Below are positions 1 to 6,761 of a DNA stretch of 14,997 nt, in pieces. Origin of the DNA: Candidatus Segetimicrobium genomatis (GTDB taxonomy: Bacteria > Sysuimicrobiota > Sysuimicrobiia > Sysuimicrobiales > Segetimicrobiaceae); assembly GCA_005883865.1 (NCBI GenBank), contig VBAO01000075.1, positions 1-14,997 on the forward strand, written 5' to 3'. Position numbers and translations under genes: made by a program. Below the pieces are notes generated by a model, which worked only from the letters and a program-made list of their open reading frames with translations, searched no databases and had not been told where the DNA came from. Numbering within the stretch: the first letter of the stretch is position 1; each line of letters begins with the position of its first letter.

Positions 1-532
1 ACCGCCCCTCAACATACGGCGAGGCGAGGTCCTTGGCCACGACCCCCTCGTAGCCTTTCCGTTTCGCCACCCGGTAGGCGGCGAGCCCGTTCTCGGCCAG
101 ACGTCGCGCGAGGAGGAGGCGCTCGTCCTCGCCGATGGTCGCTTCCAACGTCTTCCGGCGGACGGCGAGCCCTTCACGGCGCAGATCACGGCCGTCCCGG
201 TACAGGCAATCGAAGACCGCGTAGCTGGCCTCGCCCCGGCCCTGCTGTAATAATTGGAAGCGGGAGACTCCGCGGCGATCGAAGACCACCATCTCCCCGT
301 CCAGAAGCAGGGTGCGGGAGCGCAGCGCTCCGACCGCGGCGGCGATCTTCAGAAACCTCGCGGTGTGGTCGTTCGCGTTCCGCGAGAGAAGCCGGACCGC
401 ATCGCCCTCCTTGTACGCCAGGATCCGGTCGCCGTCGTACTTCTCCTCGTACACCCAGCCCGGCCGGTGAAAGGGTTCCTCGACCAAGGTGGCCAGCATC
501 GGGCGGATGCGGAACGGGATGCGGTCGCTCAC
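1..532 (-). CDS. ligD: ATP-dependent DNA ligase, LigD-type ligase domain (partial, C-terminus off the left edge)
   Basis: This is the N-terminal 177 residues of an ATP-dependent DNA ligase, which seals nicks through a lysine-AMP intermediate. Translation from GTG at 532 starts VSDRIPFRIRPMLATLVEEP, a typical LigD ligase-domain opening. The nucleotidyltransferase motifs follow in order: motif I EKYDGDR with the adenylated lysine near residue 32, the RNANDHT segment, motif III DGEMVVF near residue 80, motif IIIa YAVFDCLY near residue 108, and motif IV EGVVAKD near residue 163. Motif V and the OB domain lie beyond the window. The GTG start overlaps the TGA of the upstream phosphoesterase gene by 4 bases (GTGA), so the two are probably translationally coupled. 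In most bacteria these modules are fused in LigD, which joins double-strand breaks with Ku. Whether a polymerase module follows the ligase cannot be seen here. Confidence 0.9.
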   Translation of the reverse strand, partial: MSDRIPFRIRPMLATLVEEPFHRPGWVYEEKYDGDRILAYKEGDAVRLLSRNANDHTARFLKIAAAVGALRSRTLLLDGEMVVFDRRGVSRFQLLQQGRGEASYAVFDCLYRDGRDLRREGLAVRRKTLEATIGEDERLLLARRLAENGLAAYRVAKRKGYEGVVAKDLASPYVEGR

Positions 533-1197
533 CGGCTCCGCGCCCCGCTGACAGCCGGTGGCGGCCGCCGGCCCCGCACGGATGGATCTCCGGGCGCAGC
601 CTTCTTGACGGTCCCGCCTTCAGCCTGTGCGATCTCGGCCAGCGTACCGTCGGAGATCACCGACCGTGGCATCGAGGCGGTGATCTCCCCGTCCGCGGCG
701 TGCGCGTCGCGGTGTTTGATCAGCAGCCAGGCCTCGCGCCTGGAAGAGGCCGGGTAGCCGCTTCGGGTTCGGACGAGCACCCAGGAGCCCTTGAGCTTCG
801 TCCCGTTCAGCGTGAACTTCAGCTCGCCCCGCCGCAGCGCGGCATCGACGTCCTCGTCCTCGGGGATCCAGGTCCCGCGGTCCCACACGATGACTGTTCC
901 CGCGCCGTACTCGCCCTCTGGGATGACGCCCTCGAAATCCGCGTAGTCGATCGGATGATCCTCCACGCGCATCGCCAGGCGCTTGACCGATGGATCGAGC
1001 GACGGCCCCTTGGGCACCGCCCAGGAGAGGAGCACGCCGTTCCACTCGAGCCGAAGGTCGTAGTGGAGCTGGCGCGCCTGATGCTTTTGGACGGCGTATC
1101 GGAGCGGCCCGGCGGGCCCCGCGCGCGGGGCCCGCCGGCCTGCCGGCTCAGGGGTCACGTCGAAGCGGCGCTTCCCGCGGTACTCACGAAGGCTCAT
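529..1197 (-). CDS. Stand-alone LigD 3'-phosphoesterase (PE) domain protein
   Basis: A 222-residue protein matching the 3'-phosphoesterase module of LigD, which trims 3'-phosphates and 3'-ribonucleotides from broken DNA ends during nonhomologous end joining. The family opening MSLREYRGKRRFDVTPEP is followed by QKHQARQLHYDLRLE, carrying His39, His45, Asp47 and Arg49. VEDHPIDYADFEG carries His81 and Tyr85, and EGEYGAGTVIVWDRGTW completes the fold. These match the metal-binding and catalytic residues known for the family. ATG at 1197 is preferred over an in-frame GTG at 1218 because it gives the family N-terminus, has GAGG about 7 bases upstream, and overlaps the preceding stop as ATGA. Residues after about 180 form a basic, Pro/Ala/Gly-rich tail resembling the linker to a ligase domain, but the frame ends and the ligase begins in another frame. 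It could be a natural split or an ancestral fusion broken by a frameshift. Confidence 0.88.
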   Translation of the reverse strand: MSLREYRGKRRFDVTPEPAGRRAPRAGPAGPLRYAVQKHQARQLHYDLRLEWNGVLLSWAVPKGPSLDPSVKRLAMRVEDHPIDYADFEGVIPEGEYGAGTVIVWDRGTWIPEDEDVDAALRRGELKFTLNGTKLKGSWVLVRTRSGYPASSRREAWLLIKHRDAHAADGEITASMPRSVISDGTLAEIAQAEGGTVKKAAPGDPSVRGRRPPPAVSGARSR

Positions 1198-1616
1198 CGA
1201 GGATCCTCGAGTCCCCACGACGCAACACGGGCGGGTGTCACCTCCACGATGACGTCGTCGGACTCTTCCACCGCGGACTCGTCGGGGTAGTGCGGGTATT
1301 TCTGATACAGCAGCGTCCGGATCTTTCGAAACTCGGGACCCCGCCGCAGGAGCCTGGCGGTCCCCTGCACCATGACGCCTTTCAGCCAGCTCCAGTCGTC
1401 GGTGTAAAGATCGACGAGGACGGCCAGGTGAGGGTTCGCCGTGAGGTGCCGGACCTTCTGGCTATTGCCCCCGGCGGCGAAGTAGATCTTGCCATCCGCC
1501 AGGACGTGACAGACCGGCGTGACGTGAGGCATCCCGTCCTTGCCGGCAGTCGCCACGCGGCAGACGCGCTCTCGTGCCAGAAGCTTGGCGGAGGCTTTAC
1601 GCAGGCGCATCCTCAT
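1194..1616 (-). CDS. Pyridoxamine 5'-phosphate oxidase-family (split-barrel FMN/F420-binding) protein
   Basis: A 140-residue split beta-barrel flavin/deazaflavin-binding protein. The N-terminal RVCRVATAGKDGMPHVTPV is the usual first strand pair of the family (an 'xxATxxxDGxPHxxPV' pattern). KIYFAAGGNSQKVRHL corresponds to the cofactor-phosphate-binding strand and helix, and VMVQGTARLL to the central barrel strand. Members are FMN- or F420-dependent reductases or heme-utilisation proteins. The sequence does not tell which, and true PdxH activity is unlikely because the protein is short. The start is ATG at 1616 or ATG at 1610; the second is better spaced from a GGGGGG purine run. The stop overlaps the PE gene start by 4 bases (ATGA), and the upstream aldo/keto reductase stop is about 20 bases away, so it sits inside one transcription unit. 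A role in DNA repair is not implied by the fold. Confidence 0.82.
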   Translation of the reverse strand: MRMRLRKASAKLLARERVCRVATAGKDGMPHVTPVCHVLADGKIYFAAGGNSQKVRHLTANPHLAVLVDLYTDDWSWLKGVMVQGTARLLRRGPEFRKIRTLLYQKYPHYPDESAVEESDDVIVEVTPARVASWGLEDPR

Positions 1617-1635
1617 CCCCCCATGCTGACAAACT

Positions 1636-2481
1636 CTACAGAATCGGCAGTTCCCGCCGCCGGGGGCCGAGTGGAAAGGCGGCGTCGATCAGGGCGAGCT
1701 CGGCCTCGGTGAGCCGCAACTCGCCGGCCCCCGCGTTTTCGGCGGCGTGCTCGGGACTGGACGCTTTGGGGATCGCGAAGAGCGACGGCCGCCGCACCAG
1801 GAACCGGAGCGCAACCTGGCGCGGCGTGGCGTTGTGCGCGGCGGCGATCTGCTGCAGGAGGCGCCCTCCGGCCGTGCGCGGGCCGGGGAAACCCCCATGC
1901 CCGAACGGGCTGTAGGCGACCACGCCGACGCGGTGCCGCTCGCACCAGGGCAGCACCGCGTGCTCGATCGCGCGCTCCTGCAAATGGTAGAGGACCTGAT
2001 TGCAGACGAGACGGCCCTCGCCGGCGATCGTCCAGGCGGCTTCGAGGTCCGGCACATCGAAGTTGCTCACGCCCCAGGCGAGGATCTTCCCCTCGCGTTG
2101 CAGGTGCTCGAACGCCGCGATCGTGTCCGCCAGGGGATGCTCGCCGGGCCAGTGCAGGAGGTAGGCGTCCAGCCGGTCGGTATTGAGGCGCGCGAGCGAT
2201 TTCTCGCAGGCCGCCACCGTCCCGTTCCGAGAAGCATGCTCGGGAAGGACTTTGGAGACCAGGAAGACCTCCTTGCGCCGGCCCGCGATCGCCTCACCGA
2301 CGATTTCCTCGACGGCGCCCGCGCCGTACATCTCCGCGGTGTCGACATGGGTCATGCCGAGGTCGAGGCTTCGGCGCAGCGCCGCGATCGCGCGCCCGCG
2401 GTCGCCGCGCTCGATCTCCCAGGTCCCCTGCCCGATCACCGCGACCTCGCGGGCGGTGGGCCCGAACCGGCGCCGTTCCAT
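1636..2481 (-). CDS. Aldo/keto reductase
   Basis: A 281-residue (beta/alpha)8-barrel NADPH-dependent oxidoreductase that reduces aldehydes or ketones in the cytoplasm. The catalytic tetrad is visible: Asp47 and Tyr52 in HVDTAEMYG, Lys77 in VSKV, and His110 in YLLHWPG. WGVSNFDVPDLE and the C-terminal IPKASSPEHAAENAGA (cofactor phosphate and adenine contacts) are typical of bacterial YeaE/2,5-diketo-gluconate reductase-like members. ATG at 2481 gives the canonical opening MERRRFGPT. An upstream in-frame TTG at 2517 adds residues without family character and was rejected. It is the first gene of the minus-strand run leading into the split-barrel protein and the two LigD modules, with a gap of about 19 bases to the next gene. 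The substrate is not determinable; detoxification of reactive carbonyls would fit a stress operon but is inference. Confidence 0.9.
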   Translation of the reverse strand: MERRRFGPTAREVAVIGQGTWEIERGDRGRAIAALRRSLDLGMTHVDTAEMYGAGAVEEIVGEAIAGRRKEVFLVSKVLPEHASRNGTVAACEKSLARLNTDRLDAYLLHWPGEHPLADTIAAFEHLQREGKILAWGVSNFDVPDLEAAWTIAGEGRLVCNQVLYHLQERAIEHAVLPWCERHRVGVVAYSPFGHGGFPGPRTAGGRLLQQIAAAHNATPRQVALRFLVRRPSLFAIPKASSPEHAAENAGAGELRLTEAELALIDAAFPLGPRRRELPIL

Positions 2482-2574
2482 GAGACCTACCGAGGCCTCA
2501 CGCCCTGCGCCGAACAAACCGGCGTGCCATGCACGGACATTATCACCCGGCTCCCGAGGGTCCCTGGGGCTTTC

Positions 2575-4680
2575 TTAGAGCCGCAATCCCCGAAGGAATT
2601 GCGCATTGATCGCGACGATCACGGTACTGAGCGACATGAGGACGGCACCCACGGCCGGCGTGACGAGAATGCCAAAGGCGGCGAAGACGCCCGCGGCAAG
2701 GGGAATGGCGATGGCGTTATAGCCGGTTGCCCAGACGAGATTCTGGACCATCTTGCGGTAACTCGCCTTGGAGAGCCGAATGATCTTGGCCACACCGCGC
2801 GGATCATCGGAAGCGAGGATGATGCCCGCGGATTCGATGGCAACATCCGTGCCTGCGCCGATGGCAATCCCAATATCGGCTTGGGCGAGGGCAGGCGCAT
2901 CGTTCACCCCGTCGCCGACCATGGCGACCCGGCTGCCATCCCGCTGGAGGCGCTTTACGGCCTCGGCTTTGTCCTCGGGCAGCACTTGGGCAAAGTATCG
3001 GTCGATCCCCAACTCTTTGGCGACCCACGCAGCGACGTCGTTCGAGTCGCCGGTCAGCATGGCCACCCGAATCTTGTTCGCTTTGAGATCCCTGACGGCG
3101 GCATAGGACTCCTTGCGGATGACATCGGCGAGGGCAATGGCGCCGACGAGGGTCGCCTCGGTGAGGACATAGACCACGGTCTTCCCGTCTCGACCCGCTT
3201 CCTGGGTACGTTTCGTCAGCGCCTCCGGCAGTTCCGCGTGGCGCTCGGCGAGCAACTGCGGGCCGCCGACCTGCACGGTCCACCCGCCGACGAGTGCTTG
3301 GACGCCACGGCCGGGGAGCGCCTTGAACTGCGTGGCGGGCGGCAGGGGCACGTGGTTCTTGGCCGCCTCGGCCACGATGGCCCGGGCGATGATATGCTCG
3401 GAATTGCCGTCCGCCGCTGCGGCCAGAGCGAGGACGTCCGCGGGCGGCAGGCCGTCCACCGGCCAAACGTTGACCACACCTTGCTTCCCTTCCGTGAGGG
3501 TACCGGTCTTGTCGAAGATGACGACGTCAACGTTGCGGGCGCTCTCAAGGGCGAGGCGCTGGCGCACCAGCAGGCCGTTGCGGGCCGCGAGGGTCGTGGA
3601 GATGGCCGTGACCAGGGGGATCGCCAAGCCGAGGGCATGCGGGCAGGCGATGACCAGGACCGTGACGGCGCGCTCCAGGGCGAACGCGACGTCGTGACCA
3701 CGCGCCGATAGCCACCCAAGAAAGGTGAGGACGCCGGCGGACAGCGCGACAATCGTGAGATAGAAGGCAGCCCGGTCCGCAAGCATTTGCGCCCGGGATT
3801 TTGAGGTTTGCGCCTCCGCGACGAGGCGCATGATTCCGGCGAGCGCGGTCGCTTCACCCACCCGGACCACTTTGACGTTCAATGAGCCGTCGCCGTTGAC
3901 CGAGCCGGCCACGACGGCCGTCGCCGCTGTCTTCCTCACCGGTTTCGATTCCCCGGTGAGCATCGATTCATTGACGTCGGACTCGCCCTCGACGACCACG
4001 CCATCGGCGGGAATCTGTGCGCCGGGCCGCACCAGCACCACGTCGGCTTCTTTCAATGCGCCGACGGGGATGGTCTTGGTGCCGCTCGGCGTGACGACCT
4101 CCGCTTCATCGGGGAGGAGCTTGGCAAGCTCATGCAAGGCGCCCTCAGCGCTCATGACCGCGCGCATCTCTATCCAGTGGCCGAGGAGCATGATGGTGAT
4201 GAGGGTGGCCAGCTCCCACCAGAAGTCCGAGCCGACGCCGGTGATCGTGGTATAGAGGCTGTAGACAAAGGCGACGGAGATGGCCAACGAAATGAGCGTC
4301 ATCATGCCGGGGAGTCGGTCTTGGAGTTCGGCGACCGCGCCTCTGAGAAAGACCATCCCGCCGTAGAAAAAGAGAAGGGTCCCAAGGACGGCCGGAAGCC
4401 AGGGGGCGCCGGGAAACTGCGGCATCGTGAGGCCGAGCCACGTATGGACCATCGGAGAGTAGAGGACGATCGGGATGGTGAGGAGCAGGCTGAACCAGAA
4501 CTTCGATTGGAACAAGGCCGGGCTGTGCCCCGCGTGCTGGTCGTGCCCTACGTGCTCGTGCTGGTGGTGGTTGATTGGAAGATCCTTTCTCGTGGACTCA
4601 TCTTGAGTTTCCACCGGCACGCCTTGTATTGGAGGACTCGACCCCGGGTTCCTCCAGTCCGACGGCTCCGCGAATTGCAT
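2575..4680 (-). CDS. copB: Copper/silver-translocating P-type ATPase, CopB class (P1B-3)
   Basis: A 701-residue inner-membrane heavy-metal ATPase. The N-terminus has no CxxC metal domain but a histidine-rich stretch at residues 38-52 with seven His. Hydrophobic segments lie near residues 62-82, 94-112, 127-147 and 154-170. The actuator TGES is at 242-245, the membrane metal site CPH at 346-348, the phosphorylation motif DKTGT at 390-394, then SEHIIARAI in the nucleotide domain, MLTGDSN, and GDGVNDAPA in the hinge. The last membrane pair carries GYNAIAIPLAAG and MSLSTVIVAINA. CPH plus the MSxST pattern and His-rich head indicate subclass P1B-3 (Cu2+/Cu+/Ag+ efflux) rather than CopA. The usual His-Pro of the nucleotide domain is His-Ile here; the ATP-contacting His is kept. 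A GGAGG lies 14 bases before the ATG, which is long. Three 60-base blocks of this gene counted 57-62% GC, below the catabolic genes to the right, so horizontal acquisition is possible. Confidence 0.93.
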   Translation of the reverse strand: MQFAEPSDWRNPGSSPPIQGVPVETQDESTRKDLPINHHQHEHVGHDQHAGHSPALFQSKFWFSLLLTIPIVLYSPMVHTWLGLTMPQFPGAPWLPAVLGTLLFFYGGMVFLRGAVAELQDRLPGMMTLISLAISVAFVYSLYTTITGVGSDFWWELATLITIMLLGHWIEMRAVMSAEGALHELAKLLPDEAEVVTPSGTKTIPVGALKEADVVLVRPGAQIPADGVVVEGESDVNESMLTGESKPVRKTAATAVVAGSVNGDGSLNVKVVRVGEATALAGIMRLVAEAQTSKSRAQMLADRAAFYLTIVALSAGVLTFLGWLSARGHDVAFALERAVTVLVIACPHALGLAIPLVTAISTTLAARNGLLVRQRLALESARNVDVVIFDKTGTLTEGKQGVVNVWPVDGLPPADVLALAAAADGNSEHIIARAIVAEAAKNHVPLPPATQFKALPGRGVQALVGGWTVQVGGPQLLAERHAELPEALTKRTQEAGRDGKTVVYVLTEATLVGAIALADVIRKESYAAVRDLKANKIRVAMLTGDSNDVAAWVAKELGIDRYFAQVLPEDKAEAVKRLQRDGSRVAMVGDGVNDAPALAQADIGIAIGAGTDVAIESAGIILASDDPRGVAKIIRLSKASYRKMVQNLVWATGYNAIAIPLAAGVFAAFGILVTPAVGAVLMSLSTVIVAINAQFLRGLRL

Positions 4681-4828
4681 TATCGATAGAAGGTCCTCCG
4701 TTATCGTAATCCGAAAGAGTGACGGCGGTCGGCGCGGTGGGGCGTTCCCGGCCCCACATCACGCAGCGCGCCTGGGATTCCGGTCGCACGACCTTCCGGT
4801 CTGCCCACATAGCCGAAGCGGCGGTGTC
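4681..4828. promoter_or_regulatory. Divergent intergenic region between the CopB-type ATPase and the plus-strand operon
   Basis: These 148 bases separate two divergent start codons and must hold the promoters for both directions unless one lies further upstream. The part next to the ATPase is AT-richer than its surroundings. It contains TATCGATA (4681-4688) and a direct repeat TTATCG at 4680-4685 and 4701-4706, 21 bases apart. On the minus strand GGAGG at 4699-4695 is the likely ribosome binding site. I found no convincing -35/-10 pair and no recognisable CsoR, CueR or CopY operator. The half next to the dehydrogenase is GC-rich and featureless to me. Confidence 0.45.
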
Positions 4829-5788
4829 ATGAGCGAGGGATACCGGATCTTCATCACCGAGCCGAAGGATCATCCGGCGGTCGAGCGTCTCCGCGGGCTC
4901 GGCGACGTGCGACAGGGGCCCCAGGACCGTCGCATGGAGGAACGCGAGCTCGCGGACGCGGTCCGCGGCGTCCATGCCGTCCTCATCACCTCCCGGGACC
5001 GCATCACGCGCCCGATGATCGAGTACGCCGAGAACCTCCGGGTCATCGGCAAGTTTGGCGCGCGCCCGGAGAATGTCGACTGGGACGCGGCACGAGCGCG
5101 GGGTGTCCGAATCGTGTGGTCCCCCGAGGCGAACTCCGACAGCGTGGCGGAGTATACCGTGCTGTTCATCCTGGCGCACCTCCGCCACCTCGTGGAGGCC
5201 GTCGACCACCTCCGCCGCGGCGGCTGGCGGAACGCCCTGGTCCCGGGGCGGGAGCTCCGCGGGAAGACCGTCGGCGTCGTCGGGTTGGGGAATGTGGGGT
5301 CGCGGGTCGCGCGCTGCCTCGGTGGATTTGGGGTTACCCTCCTTGGATACGACCCCTTCGTTTCCGAGGAGCGCGCCGTCCCGCTCGGAATCCGCCTCGT
5401 CGCCCTGCCCGAACTGCTCGCCCAGGCCGACGTCGTCAGCCTCCACGCGATGGTGACGCCGGACTCGCAGCACATGATCGACGAGCGCGCCCTCCGCCGG
5501 ATGAAGCCGGGAGCCCTCCTCGTGAACACCGCCCGTGGGGCGCTCATCGATGAAGACGCCCTGGCCCGGGCATTGACCGAGGGGTGGATCGGCGGCGCGT
5601 GCCTGGACGTCTTTGCCGGCGAGCCGGTCGCCCCGCCGCACCGGTTGTTGGCGGCGCCTCGAACGATTGCGTCCCCGCACATCGCCGCCCAGACCATCGA
5701 AGCGCAGGACCGTGAAGTGACCCAGACCATCGAGGAAGTGATCAGCGTGCTGGAAGGGAAGGAATCCGCCGTCCCGCCTCCGGCGTGA
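4829..5788 (+). CDS. D-isomer-specific 2-hydroxyacid dehydrogenase (phosphoglycerate dehydrogenase-like)
   Basis: A 319-residue NAD(P)-dependent cytoplasmic dehydrogenase interconverting a D-2-hydroxyacid and its 2-oxo acid. The split substrate domain (about 1-100 and 290-319) encloses a Rossmann domain with VGLGNVGSRVA (GxGxxG at 152-157) and the acidic residue Asp175 after the second strand, which favours NAD over NADP. The catalytic triad is Arg236 in NTARGALID, Glu265 in VFAGEP and His284 in SPHIAAQT. There is no C-terminal ACT or ASB domain, so it is a short-form enzyme and probably not allosteric SerA. The loop usually reading GxDNID is RPENVDW here, so substrate contacts may differ. 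It opens the plus-strand gene run and is 43 bases from the aldolase-family gene. ATG at 4829 is the natural start although its ribosome binding site is weak. It may process 2-oxo acids made by the downstream aminotransferase; this is inference. Confidence 0.9.
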   Translation: MSEGYRIFITEPKDHPAVERLRGLGDVRQGPQDRRMEERELADAVRGVHAVLITSRDRITRPMIEYAENLRVIGKFGARPENVDWDAARARGVRIVWSPEANSDSVAEYTVLFILAHLRHLVEAVDHLRRGGWRNALVPGRELRGKTVGVVGLGNVGSRVARCLGGFGVTLLGYDPFVSEERAVPLGIRLVALPELLAQADVVSLHAMVTPDSQHMIDERALRRMKPGALLVNTARGALIDEDALARALTEGWIGGACLDVFAGEPVAPPHRLLAAPRTIASPHIAAQTIEAQDREVTQTIEEVISVLEGKESAVPPPA

Positions 5789-5820
5789 GACGGGTCCGCT
5801 GAAACAGCCGAGTCGGGTGA

Positions 5821-5829
5821 AGGAGGAGG
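5821..5829 (+). promoter_or_regulatory. Ribosome binding site deciding the start of the DapA-family gene
   Basis: AGGAGGAGG stands immediately before ATG at 5832, with the first GGAGG ending 5 bases upstream. This supports 5832 over the in-frame GTG at 5817, which lies before the site and would add five residues unlike the family. Confidence 0.75.
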
Positions 5830-5831
5830 CT

Positions 5832-6758
5832 ATGTACCGTCCGTCCGGGATCATCGCGTCGCTGGTCACCCATTTCACGCCCGCCGGAGCCATTGACCGG
5901 GGCGGCATCGTGAAGACCGTGGACGTCCTGGCGCGTCGGGGGGTCCACGGAGTGTGCATCTGTGGGGGAACGGGGGAGGCGCTTTCGCTGACCGATGAAG
6001 AGCACGCGGCGGCGGTGGAGGCGGCGGTGGAGGGCGCGGCAGGGCGCTGCGGCGTTGTGGCCGGCGCCCTCTACCTGGATCCGGCGCGGATCGCCGCGGC
6101 GGGGCGGGCGGCCGCCCGGGGGGGCGCGGACGCGGTCATGATCATCGCTCCGTACTTCGTCCGGCCGTCCGCGGATGACATCTACGAGCATGTGGCGCGG
6201 TTGACGGATCTCGTGGAGCTGCCGCTCATTCTCTTCAACTCACCAAGCCGGGCCGGCCTGGACATGGACGCCCGCCTGCTGGTCCGGATCGCCACGCAAC
6301 TGCCGAAGGTGGTGGGGGTCAAGGAAGCGAGCGGCAACCTGGCCAAGTTCGCCCGCGTCGTCCGCGAAAGCCCCTCCGACTTCCGGATGCTCCAGGGGCT
6401 GGACGATCTGGTGCTCCCGGCCCTGGCCCTGGGGGGCGCGGGCGCGCTGATCACGCTGGGCGCGGTCATCCCCGGGACCTTCGTCCGCCTCTTCGAGGCC
6501 GTCAACAAGAACGACCTTGCGGCCGCGCGGGTGCTTCAGCTCGCCGCCCTGCCCGTGATCGATGCCGTCTACGAAACCCCGAACCCCAGCGGGACGAAGC
6601 GCCTGCTCGACCTGCTGGGGCGGCCCGGCGGCCCCGTGCGTCCTCCGCTCCGGACGATGAGGCCGGGCCAGGACGAGCACCTCACGCGCCTGCTGCCGAT
6701 CATCGAGCAGCTCGAGCCGGAAGCCGTGCATGGCCGCGTGGCCGGTTCGAGGAGGTAG
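5832..6758 (+). CDS. DapA/N-acetylneuraminate lyase superfamily protein with altered active site
   Basis: A 308-residue class I (Schiff-base) aldolase-fold protein of the dihydrodipicolinate synthase/N-acetylneuraminate lyase superfamily. VTHFTPAGAID opens the barrel. CGGTGEALSLT (44-54) is the 2-oxo acid carboxylate loop, and VVGVKEASGN holds the Schiff-base Lys164. Residues that form the proton relay in DHDPS are changed: the Thr-Thr of GTTGE is Gly-Thr, the second Tyr of PYY is Phe109 (PYF), and the usual YNxPSRTG Tyr is Phe135 (LFNSPSRAG). It is therefore unlikely to be lysine-pathway DapA. A retro-aldol lyase or dehydratase on a different 2-oxo acid, or reduced activity, is more likely. 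The length is normal. The gene lies 43 bases after the dehydrogenase and 3 bases before the aminotransferase, a position fitting the catabolic operon. The C-terminal 20 or so residues past the barrel are poorly conserved. Confidence 0.85.
   Translation: MYRPSGIIASLVTHFTPAGAIDRGGIVKTVDVLARRGVHGVCICGGTGEALSLTDEEHAAAVEAAVEGAAGRCGVVAGALYLDPARIAAAGRAAARGGADAVMIIAPYFVRPSADDIYEHVARLTDLVELPLILFNSPSRAGLDMDARLLVRIATQLPKVVGVKEASGNLAKFARVVRESPSDFRMLQGLDDLVLPALALGGAGALITLGAVIPGTFVRLFEAVNKNDLAAARVLQLAALPVIDAVYETPNPSGTKRLLDLLGRPGGPVRPPLRTMRPGQDEHLTRLLPIIEQLEPEAVHGRVAGSRR
6751..6755 (+). promoter_or_regulatory. Ribosome binding site for the aminotransferase
   Basis: GGAGG ends 6 bases before GTG at 6762 and overlaps the last codons of the preceding gene (TAG stop at 6756-6758). 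The ideal spacing supports the GTG start. Confidence 0.7.
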
Positions 6759-6761
6759 GCT

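Noticed and set aside
520..545. Sequencing error splitting a LigD fusion
   Set aside because: Not excluded, but the GTG start overlapping the stop by 4 bases is a normal operon junction and the same type occurs at the next gene boundary, so an error was not assumed.
2482..2574. Terminator hairpin between the ATPase and aldo/keto reductase genes
   Set aside because: Only short, imperfect GGG/CCC pairings were found with unsuitable loops, and no T-run follows on the minus strand.
1747..3711. A 654-codon open frame on the plus strand across the aldo/keto reductase and ATPase genes
   Set aside because: It is antisense to two proteins with complete catalytic motifs, spans their intergenic gap, and its translation has no recognisable domain. 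Long antisense frames are expected at this GC content.
4598..5959. A 453-codon minus-strand frame covering the hydroxyacid dehydrogenase gene
   Set aside because: It overlaps the coding strand of a protein with intact catalytic residues and crosses the divergent promoter region. It is a GC-driven shadow frame.
5832..6758. Assignment of this gene as lysine-biosynthesis dapA
   Set aside because: The relay Thr and both Tyr of DHDPS are replaced and the neighbours are catabolic and transport genes, not lysine-pathway genes.
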